Positions 1-4,391 of a DNA stretch of 5,844 nucleotides are shown one piece after another; position 1 is the stretch's first letter; each line of letters starts with the position of its first letter. Made by a program: the position numbers and the translations under genes. The notes under the pieces were generated by a model. That model did no database searches and was not told the DNA's origin. It worked only from the letters and a program-made list of their open reading frames with translations. Source of the DNA: Bacilli bacterium (GTDB lineage Bacteria > Bacillota_I > Bacilli_A > RF39 > UBA660); NCBI GenBank assembly GCA_900751815.1, contig CAADST010000127.1, positions 1 through 5,844 of the forward strand. Reading direction: 5' to 3'.

Positions 1-1
1 A

Positions 2-913
2 ACAATCTTTGCGGAAGCATCATTTGAAATTGATAATGAGGGGCATCCTTATTGGATAGTGCCAACAATCAAATATAAAGGTATTGGCATGCGAGAAGAA
101 ATCTCTGGTGTAGTTATTCTTGATGCTGTAACTGGTAAGTCCAAAAAATATTCCATCGGAGAAATACCTTCTTGGGTAGATCATGCATACCCATCAAGTT
201 TAATAATTGATCAACTTGATAACTGGGGAGAATATAAAGAAGGATTTATCAATTCTATTTTTGGTCAAAAGAATGTTACAGTTACAACTGAAGGTTATAA
301 CTATTTAGTAATGAATGATGATGTTTATTTATATACTGGAATAACATCTGTTTCCAACGATGAATCAATCCTTGGATTTGTTATGGTTAATCTAAGAACT
401 AAAGAAACCCATTATTATAGTGCTCCGGGTGCTAAAGAATACAGTGCTATGGCATCAGCTGAAGGTTTAGTTCAAGACAAAGAATATGAGGCATCATTCC
501 CACTTCTAGTTAATTTAAATAATAAACCAACATATTTAATGAGTTTAAAAGATAATGCAGGGTTAGTTAAAATGTATGCTTTTGTAGATGTTGAAGACTA
601 TCAAAAAGTCGTAGTTAGTGATGCTGCTTTAGGTATTGAAGCAGCAGCTGATGCATACTTAAATGAAGTAGGTAGTGAATATGATGCTTCTAATTTAGTT
701 GATGCAACCATTACAATTAGTGATATAACTAGTGCTGTAATCGATGGTTTCACATATTACTACATTACTGATAGTGAAAATAAAAAGTATATGACATCAA
801 TTAAGAACGGTCAAAATATTTTACCATTCCTAAATAATGGTGATGTAGTAGATATTACTTATTCTGAGGGAAATATAAATCAAATAGCCACAATTAGTTT
901 AAATGAAGAATAA
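2..913 (+). CDS. Conserved protein of unknown function, 5'-truncated by the window edge
   Basis: The reading frame is open from position 2 to the TAA at 911-913, giving 303 visible residues. A GTG lies at 59, but in-frame residues upstream of it (AEASFEIDNEGHPYWIV) look like real protein, so the true start is outside the window. The visible core, about residues 1-205, is rich in Tyr, Trp and Gly and includes IPSWVDHAYP, NSIFGQK, GYNYLVMNDDVYLYTGITSV, SAMASAEG, FPLLVNL, PTYLMSLKDNAGLVKMYA. From memory this resembles a family of long, N-terminally membrane-anchored proteins widespread in Clostridia and Bacilli, inconsistently annotated and without known function. The C-terminal part, about 234-303, alternates short beta-like segments (DATITISDI, FTYYYITDSEN, GDVVDITYSEG, IATISL) and could be an OB-like barrel added to the core; this is inference. 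No terminator separates it from the next gene. I assign no function. Confidence 0.85.
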   Translation, partial: TIFAEASFEIDNEGHPYWIVPTIKYKGIGMREEISGVVILDAVTGKSKKYSIGEIPSWVDHAYPSSLIIDQLDNWGEYKEGFINSIFGQKNVTVTTEGYNYLVMNDDVYLYTGITSVSNDESILGFVMVNLRTKETHYYSAPGAKEYSAMASAEGLVQDKEYEASFPLLVNLNNKPTYLMSLKDNAGLVKMYAFVDVEDYQKVVVSDAALGIEAAADAYLNEVGSEYDASNLVDATITISDITSAVIDGFTYYYITDSENKKYMTSIKNGQNILPFLNNGDVVDITYSEGNINQIATISLNEE

Positions 914-926
914 ATCATGATATAAT
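898..926 (+). promoter_or_regulatory. Promoter for desulfoferrodoxin, extended -10 type
   Basis: A perfect TATAAT at 921-926 is preceded by TG at 918-919, making an extended -10. A weak -35 (TTTAAA, 898-903) sits 17 bases upstream, inside the end of the previous gene. Transcription would start near 933, so the leader is only about 15 nt and is almost entirely the ribosome binding site. Confidence 0.6.
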
Positions 927-947
927 GATTATAGAAAGAAGGTAGTT

Positions 948-1319
948 ATGAAGAAATTTTTAAAATGCCCAATCTGTGGCAAAATAGTTGAAGTTATTAA
1001 TGATACTAATGTTCCACTTATGTGTTGTGGAAAACCAATGGAAGAATTGGTAGCTAATACTACTGATGCTGCAGTAGAAAAACATGTTCCAGTTGTAGAA
1101 GAAAGCGATAGTTTAGTAACAATAACTGTTGGTGAAACTCTCCACCCTATGACTGAAGAACACTATATTATGTGGATTCATGTATTTACAAACAACCGCG
1201 AATATCACTTTGATTTAAACCCTAATGATAATCCAAGTGTTACTTTTACTAAATCTAATAATGAAGAAATATTAGAAGTATATGCTTATTGTAATTTACA
1301 TGGACTTTGGAAAAAATAA
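948..1319 (+). CDS. dfx: Desulfoferrodoxin (two-iron superoxide reductase)
   Basis: This 123-residue cytoplasmic enzyme reduces superoxide to hydrogen peroxide without making oxygen, normally with electrons from rubredoxin; it is typical of anaerobes. The N-terminal desulforedoxin-like domain (about 1-37) has the four cysteines of the Fe(Cys)4 centre: C7, C10 and the pair C26-C27. The catalytic domain carries the expected Fe(His)4Cys ligands H46, H66 (in LHPM), H72, C115 and H118 (in YCNLHG). E44-K45 just before H46 match the Glu-Lys pair that guides superoxide in characterised members. The length is normal for the two-iron class. The start at ATG 948 follows AGAAAGAAGG at 933-942 with 5-nt spacing. 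It has its own promoter and terminator and is probably monocistronic. No rubredoxin gene is visible in the window. Confidence 0.97.
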   Translation: MKKFLKCPICGKIVEVINDTNVPLMCCGKPMEELVANTTDAAVEKHVPVVEESDSLVTITVGETLHPMTEEHYIMWIHVFTNNREYHFDLNPNDNPSVTFTKSNNEEILEVYAYCNLHGLWKK

Positions 1320-1357
1320 TGTTGATAACTTAAATGTTACCAACATTTTTAATTTTT
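1318..1357 (+). terminator. Intrinsic terminator of desulfoferrodoxin, overlapping its stop codon
   Basis: AATGTTG (1318-1324) pairs with CAACATT (1341-1347), and TAAC (1326-1329) with GTTA (1336-1339), with one A/C mismatch and a 6-nt loop. T-rich sequence follows (TTTTT, AA, TTTTT to 1357). The stem begins on the last two bases of the TAA stop. The complementary strand also has a T-rich flank, so it could work both ways. Confidence 0.85.
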
Positions 1358-1393
1358 GTCGAATAATGTCGAACCATGTCTAGTTTTGTCGAA
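1357..1393 (+). promoter_or_regulatory. Four phased 0A-like boxes, copy 1
   Basis: TGTCGAA occurs at 1357-1363, 1367-1373 and 1387-1393, with a degenerate TGTCTAG at 1377-1383, all on an exact 10-bp period. TGNCGAA is the established Spo0A box, and the first two boxes with their spacer closely resemble the tandem site at the Bacillus abrB promoter as I remember it. The last box begins 11 bp before the -35, placing the array where an activator would contact RNA polymerase. Whether this organism has Spo0A cannot be seen here; another response regulator is possible. Confidence 0.65.
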
Positions 1394-1397
1394 ACGC

Positions 1398-1425
1398 TTG
1401 CAAAAGGAAAAATAACAGCTATAAT
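1398..1425 (+). promoter_or_regulatory. Sigma-A-type promoter P1
   Basis: TTGCAA (1398-1403), a 16-bp spacer and a perfect TATAAT (1420-1425). The start would be near 1432. It is almost identical to P2 at 1619-1646 and sits at the same distance from its upstream boxes. Confidence 0.75.
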
Positions 1426-1431
1426 AGATAA

Positions 1432-1566
1432 CTGTTACCCCAATAATTCGTCGATATTTTTTAGTTTTCATATTGTTTTTAACACTTCCTTTCTTGAAGC
1501 TTTAGCACATATTTGATTTCAGGGGTAACTATTGTAAAATAGTTTTCAAATATGTGCTGTTTTTTT
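1432..1566 (+). ncRNA. Putative small RNA from P1, about 135 nt
   Basis: P1 and the strong terminator ending at 1566 define a short transcript. No ATG reading frame starts and ends inside it; the only ATG (1552) lies in the terminator stem. The first transcribed bases include GTTACCCC (1434-1441), perfectly complementary to GGGGTAAC (1522-1529) in the loop of the terminator structure, so the RNA may fold 5' end to 3' region. The same elements could pair with the downstream antisense RNA, which contains GGGTAAC and GTTACC. It may be a regulatory RNA for the neighbouring module or the remnant of a second module whose coding part was lost. Promoter and terminator are seen; the RNA itself is inferred. 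Confidence 0.55.
1504..1566 (+). terminator. Strong intrinsic terminator with nested hairpin
   Basis: A perfect 13-bp stem (AGCACATATTTGA at 1504-1516 with TCAAATATGTGCT at 1546-1558) is followed by G and seven Ts (1560-1566). Its 29-nt loop holds a second perfect 7-bp hairpin (AACTATT 1527-1533, AATAGTT 1538-1544) and the GGGGTAAC element. The opposite strand has no T-run, so it acts on the plus strand. Confidence 0.9.
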
Positions 1567-1577
1567 GCCTATTTTCG

Positions 1578-1614
1578 TGTCGAATTTTGGATTGTTTTGT
1601 CGAACTGTGTCGAA
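1578..1614 (+). promoter_or_regulatory. Phased 0A-like boxes, copy 2
   Basis: TGTCGAA occurs at 1578-1584, 1598-1604 and 1608-1614; the 10-bp phase predicts a box at 1588-1594 that is eroded (TGGATTG). Copy 1 has lost a different box, so the ancestor probably had four intact ones. The same regulator should act on both copies. Confidence 0.65.
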
Positions 1615-1618
1615 GTGC

Positions 1619-1646
1619 TTGCAAATAAAAAAATAACAGTTATAAT
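1619..1646 (+). promoter_or_regulatory. Sigma-A-type promoter P2 for the small membrane peptide
   Basis: TTGCAA (1619-1624), 16-bp spacer, perfect TATAAT (1641-1646). The start would be around 1652-1655, giving a leader of about 90 nt. Confidence 0.75.
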
Positions 1647-1743
1647 AAATAACCGTTACCTGTATTTGGGCGCGTCGTGTTATCCATCTTCTATTTCTCC
1701 TTCAGAGGTTTTGGAAGGTTATCCTGTAAAGGATGGTGATGCT

Positions 1744-1860
1744 ATGAACGAAGAAATATTTCTTCAAGTAATAATAATTTTAGTTATTGCTATTCTTGGT
1801 AGTAACCAAAAAAAGACGCTGATAAATAGCGCCATCCCATTTGGGGTTACCCAGATATAG
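1744..1860 (+). CDS. Small hydrophobic peptide, candidate type I toxin
   Basis: The ATG at 1744 encodes 38 residues to TAG 1858-1860. A very strong Shine-Dalgarno, AAAGGATGGTGAT (1728-1740), decides this start. Residues 1-4 are MNEE, about 5-18 are a hydrophobic stretch (IFLQVIIILVIAIL) long enough for a short membrane helix, then GSNQKKT and a C-terminal tail. The Lys-Lys codons come from an A-run that is also the U-tail of the antisense terminator, a layout known in TxpA- and holin-like type I toxins. The leader folds over the ribosome site: ATCCT (1721-1725) pairs with AGGAT (1730-1734), and CCATCTT (1684-1690) can alternatively pair with AGGATGG. An in-frame ATG at 1552 would give a 102-residue product, but it lies in the upstream terminator and the promoter boxes. 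I see no close similarity to a named toxin; the class is inferred from architecture. It might instead be another short regulated peptide. Confidence 0.6.
   Translation: MNEEIFLQVIIILVIAILGSNQKKTLINSAIPFGVTQI
1808..1833 (-). terminator. Minus-strand intrinsic terminator of the antisense RNA
   Basis: Read on the minus strand, GGCGCT (1833-1828), a 7-nt loop and AGCGTC (1820-1815) form a six-pair stem with one G-U pair, followed by seven Ts (1814-1808). On the plus strand the G-U pair becomes an A/C mismatch and no T-run follows, so the signal is directional. It lies wholly inside the peptide coding region. Confidence 0.75.
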
Positions 1861-1865
1861 GTAAC
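1846..1865 (+). promoter_or_regulatory. 3' hairpin of the peptide mRNA and long-range pairing site
   Basis: GTTACC (1846-1851), loop CAGATATA and GGTAAC (1860-1865) form a 6-bp hairpin that includes the TAG stop. The segment 1850-1865 is also complementary over 16 nt, with two G-U pairs, to the first transcribed bases at 1655-1670. No T-run follows, so it is a poor terminator; the true 3' end of the mRNA is not evident. Confidence 0.6.
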
Positions 1866-1877
1866 ACTTACATTTAT

Positions 1878-1906
1878 AATATAACAAAGTTTTAAATAAA
1901 TTACAA
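1878..1906 (-). promoter_or_regulatory. Minus-strand promoter for the antisense RNA
   Basis: On the minus strand: TTGTAA (1906-1901), 17-bp spacer, extended -10 TGT-TATATT (1886-1878). The start would be near 1871, running back into the peptide gene. Its -10 region is one arm of the inverted repeat shared with the prfB promoter. Confidence 0.6.
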
Positions 1907-1963
1907 TCCATAACCTTAATTTCACTTAAACTTCACTTTATTTATTACTAAAACTTTGTTATA
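1880..1963. repeat. Perfect 15-bp inverted repeat across two divergent promoters
   Basis: TATAACAAAGTTTTA (1880-1894) and TAAAACTTTGTTATA (1949-1963) are exact reverse complements separated by 54 bp. Each arm holds the extended -10 of an outward-facing promoter: antisense RNA to the left, prfB to the right. Between them lie two TTCACT hexamers (1921-1926, 1932-1937) spaced by 5 bp, an 11-bp period. The arms are too far apart and lack a T-run, so this is not a typical terminator. Confidence 0.8.
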
Positions 1964-1965
1964 CT
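1937..1965 (+). promoter_or_regulatory. Promoter for prfB-tilS, extended -10 type
   Basis: TG-T-TATACT (1957-1965) is a good extended -10. The -35 position 17 bp upstream reads TTTATT (1937-1942), which is weak. Transcription would begin near 1972, directly at the prfB Shine-Dalgarno GAGGGA (1972-1977), so the leader is about 11 nt, much like the dfx promoter. Confidence 0.6.
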
Positions 1966-1982
1966 ATATTCGAGGGATTAAT

Positions 1983-3081
1983 ATGGAAAAAAACGAATTA
2001 ATGTTAAAATTAAATGAATTAAAAAATAAAATATCAGAACTTGCGAGGTATCTTTGACTTAAATAAGAAAAAAGAAGAACTAAATTCATTAGAGCAAGTT
2101 ACAACGAAAGAAGATTTCTGGCAAAATGTTGATAATGCTAATGTTATCAACACTAAAATTGCCCATTTAAAAAAAGAAATTAATTTGTATGAAGAATTAA
2201 GTAAAGAAATAAATGAAGGGCTTGATGTAGTAAATTCTGGTGAAGAAGATTTAATTGCTTTAATAGCTGAAAATATTACTGATTTAGAAAATAAAATAAA
2301 TGAATTAGAAATTACAACTTTACTTAATGGAGAATTTGATGAATACAATTGTTACCTAGAAATTCATCCTGGAGCTGGTGGCACAGAATCTTGTGATTGG
2401 GCAAGTATGCTAGCTAGAATGTATGAAAAATTCTCGGAAAAAGAAAATTTCAAATGGGAAATTATTGATGAGCAAAAAGGTGATGAAGCGGGTCTTAAAA
2501 GTATTACTTTAAAAATCAATGGAGATTTTGCCTATGGATATTTAAAATTTGAATCCGGAGTTCATCGTTTAGTTAGAATTTCGCCGTTTGATTCTGGAGG
2601 AAGAAGACATACATCATTTGCATCAGTTACAGTTTTTCCCGAAATTAAAAAAAATATCAATATCGAAATTAAAGAAGAAGAATTAAAAATAGATGTATAT
2701 CACTCTAGTGGTGCTGGAGGTCAATCAGTTAATACTAGTAATTCAGCAGTAAGAATAACCCATTTGCCAACAAAGCTAGTAGTAACTTGTCAAAATGAAA
2801 GAAGTCAGTTGAAAAATAAAGAACAAGCATTAAGTATTTTAAAAAATAAATTATATATGTTAGAATACCAAAAAGAACAAGAAAAAATTAATGCCTTGAA
2901 AGATACTGATGCCGCAATTAATTTTGGTAGTCAAATAAGAAGCTATATCTTGGAGCCTTATAAACTAGTAAAAGATCACAGAACTAACTATGAATCAACC
3001 GATCCTACTAAAATTCTTGATGGCTTTATAATGGATATGTTAATATATAATTTAAAAAATATGAATAAAGGTGCCAAATGA
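1983..3081 (+). CDS. prfB: Peptide chain release factor 2 (RF2), expressed by programmed +1 frameshift
   Basis: RF2 reads UGA and UAA in the ribosomal A site and triggers release of the finished protein. Translation starts at ATG 1983 after GAGGGA, reads 24 codons to CTT (2052-2054), meets in-frame TGA (2055-2057), slips +1 and continues from GAC (2056) to TGA 3079-3081. The product is join(1983..2054, 2056..3081), 365 residues, the usual family length. In product numbering, the stop-recognition tripeptide SPF is at 200-202 and the catalytic GGQ at 245-247 (SGAGGQSVN, with Ser where His is usual after GGQ). HPGAGGTES, GDEAGLKS, GVHRLVRISPFDSGGRRHTS and GSQIRSY...VKDHRTN are all present. The N-terminal third is helical and charged, as expected for domain 1. 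It overlaps tilS by 4 bp (ATGA), so the two are probably translationally coupled. Expression is expected to be self-regulated through the frameshift. Confidence 0.97.
2046..2058 (+). promoter_or_regulatory. RF2 programmed +1 frameshift site
   Basis: AGG-TAT-CTT-TGA-C is the classic prfB signal: a Shine-Dalgarno-like GAGG (2045-2048) three bases before the slippery CTT, then the poorly terminating TGA followed by C. The familiar E. coli site has AGGGGG; here it is shortened to GCGAGG. When RF2 is scarce the ribosome slips from CTT to TTT and makes RF2; when abundant it terminates after 24 residues. Confidence 0.95.
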
Positions 3082-4382
3082 AAAGAGAACTAGAATTTTT
3101 AGAAGAAAACATTACTGATAATTCTAAAGTAATAATTGCTTGCAGCGGTGGACCGGATTCAATGTGTTTACTTAATTTATTAATTAAGTTAAAAATAAAT
3201 AAGAATTTAGAATTAATTGTTGCTCATGTCAATCACAAATTAAGAAGTGTTAGTGATGATGAAGCTAAAATGGTTGAAGATTATGCCAAAAAAAATAAGG
3301 TAACTTTTGAATTACAAGAACTTGATTATCAAAATACTAAATTTAGTGAAGATGATGCTCATAGGAAAAGATATAAATTTTTTAAAAGTTTAATTAAAAA
3401 ATATAAAGCAAATTATTTAGTTACTGCTCATCATGGTGATGATTTAATTGAAACAATTTTAATGCGTATTGCTCGGGGTAGTAATTTAAATGGTTATATT
3501 GGTATTAAAAGGGTAACTCAAAATGAAGATTATGTTACCTTAAGACCATTACTTTCAACTACCAAAGATGAAATAATTAAATATAATGAAAGTGAAAATA
3601 TTCCTTATGTAATTGATGAAAGTAATGATTCCTTAAAATACACCCGAAATAGATATCGTAAGAATGTATTACCATTTCTAAAGAATGAAGATGAGTATAT
3701 TCATCTAAAATATTTAAAATTTAGTGAAGAATTAGAAGAATATGATAACTTTGTAAATAATTATATTAAAGAAAAAGAATATATTCTTAATAACCAACTA
3801 GTTATTAACAAAATAACTAATGAATCCGAGTTTATTAAAAGAAAAACAATTGAACTAATAGTTAAGAGTATTCAGTCAAATGATTACTTTAATATCTCAG
3901 ATAACCAAATGAATGAATTATTAAAACTAATATATAATAGTAATAAAAGTATTGATTTAAATAATAACTACATTGGAATAAATGAATATGGTTACTTAAA
4001 AATAATAAAAAAACCAAATAAAGAATATCAAGAAATAATATTAGATAAAGATTTAGAATTTTTAGGTTTTAATTTTTACTATAATTGTGATAATGGCAAT
4101 AGCTCTAATAATTGTATTTATCTAAATAGTTCTGAGGTAACTTTACCACTTAAACTAAGGACAAGATGCAATGGTGATAAGATGCAAGTATTAAATTTAG
4201 GAACTAAAAAAATAAATGATATATTCATAGATAATAAGATAAATAAAGAGTTAAGAAGTAACTATCCAATACTTGTAGATGCCAAAAATAATATAATTTG
4301 GCTCCCAAGTTTAAAAAAATCACAATTTTGTAAAGACAAATCTGAAAAATATGATATAATAATTAAATGTGAGGCAAGGTGA
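3078..4382 (+). CDS. tilS: tRNA(Ile)-lysidine synthase
   Basis: TilS uses ATP and lysine to convert the wobble cytidine of tRNA-Ile(CAU) to lysidine, so that it reads AUA rather than AUG; it is essential in most bacteria and fits this AUA-rich genome. The 434-residue protein has the PP-loop ATP motif SGGPDS at 23-28, VNHKLR at 51-56, RxxRYxF at 96-102, the catalytic-face AHHGDDLIET at 117-126, RPLL at 156-159 and DESND...YTRNRYR at 180-194. A divergent central region follows, and the C-terminal tRNA-binding domain includes LRTRCNGDKM (360-369). Length is normal. The start ATG overlaps the prfB stop, and an upstream AAAGG (3067-3071) can serve as ribosome site. The stop TGA (4380-4382) lies inside the ftsH Shine-Dalgarno. 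Unlike the Listeria TilS-HprT protein, it has no phosphoribosyltransferase fusion. Confidence 0.96.
   Translation: MKRELEFLEENITDNSKVIIACSGGPDSMCLLNLLIKLKINKNLELIVAHVNHKLRSVSDDEAKMVEDYAKKNKVTFELQELDYQNTKFSEDDAHRKRYKFFKSLIKKYKANYLVTAHHGDDLIETILMRIARGSNLNGYIGIKRVTQNEDYVTLRPLLSTTKDEIIKYNESENIPYVIDESNDSLKYTRNRYRKNVLPFLKNEDEYIHLKYLKFSEELEEYDNFVNNYIKEKEYILNNQLVINKITNESEFIKRKTIELIVKSIQSNDYFNISDNQMNELLKLIYNSNKSIDLNNNYIGINEYGYLKIIKKPNKEYQEIILDKDLEFLGFNFYYNCDNGNSSNNCIYLNSSEVTLPLKLRTRCNGDKMQVLNLGTKKINDIFIDNKINKELRSNYPILVDAKNNIIWLPSLKKSQFCKDKSEKYDIIIKCEAR
4352..4360 (+). promoter_or_regulatory. Possible ftsH promoter inside the tilS 3' end
   Basis: TGATATAAT is a perfect extended -10, identical to the one before dfx (918-926). 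No good -35 stands 16-18 bp upstream; TTGTAA at 4328-4333 is 21 bp away. A start near 4367 would give a short leader. AT-rich coding DNA often throws up such matches, so confidence is modest. Confidence 0.4.
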
Positions 4383-4391
4383 ATTAATTAA

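Larger units (their letters stand above)
1355..1440 (+). repeat. Promoter-cassette direct repeat, copy 1
   Basis: This roughly 86-bp segment recurs at 1576-1661, shifted by 221 bp. The best-conserved part runs from the last TGTCGAA box through TTGCAA and TATAAT to GTTACC; only about eight of some 53 positions differ, mostly transitions. The shared unit contains regulator boxes, the core promoter and the first bases of the transcript, and similarity ends there. This points to duplication of a regulatory unit rather than of a whole gene, or to two loci that have diverged downstream. Confidence 0.85.
1576..1661 (+). repeat. Promoter-cassette direct repeat, copy 2
   Basis: Second copy of the unit at 1355-1440. 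Box positions, distance from the boxes to the -35 (11 bp), 16-bp spacer and transcript start sequence are all kept. It feeds the small-peptide mRNA. Confidence 0.85.
1808..1871 (-). ncRNA. Putative antisense RNA, candidate type I antitoxin
   Basis: A minus-strand promoter (1878-1906) and a minus-strand terminator (1833 down to 1808) define an RNA of about 64 nt that is complementary to the last 50 or so bases of the peptide's coding region and the bases after its stop. It can form a hairpin GTTACC / GGTAAC (minus strand, 1865 to 1846) whose loop is exactly complementary to the loop of the matching hairpin in the sense mRNA, so a kissing contact could start pairing. Size and 3'-end overlap match antitoxins such as RatA and SR4. 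The transcript is inferred from its signals. Confidence 0.55.

Noticed and set aside
1349..1471. 40-residue minus-strand frame (starts MKTKKYRRIIG) over cassette copy 1
   Set aside because: The nearest ribosome-like site (AAAGGAAG) is about 13 nt away, no minus-strand promoter is evident, and the frame is mostly promoter boxes read backwards. The same frame in copy 2 is open but has no start, and most differences change amino acids. Promoter DNA is the simpler explanation, though homologues could be checked.
1357..1614. TGTCGAA repeats as a CRISPR array or plasmid-type iterons
   Set aside because: The units are only 7 bp on a 10-bp period, with 3-bp gaps and fixed placement before promoters; there are no spacers and no replication gene.
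1552..1860. 102-residue plus-strand frame starting at ATG 1552
   Set aside because: Its first half is the stem of a strong terminator, the 0A-like boxes and promoter P2, with no ribosome site at 1552. Only the 38 residues from ATG 1744, preceded by a strong Shine-Dalgarno, are credible.
1880..1963. Inverted repeat as an IS or transposon end
   Set aside because: No transposase or target duplication is present, the arms enclose only 54 bp, and each arm is explained by a -10 element.
2034..2348. 104-residue minus-strand frame
   Set aside because: It is the antisense shadow of prfB, with low-complexity Ser/Phe composition and no ribosome site.
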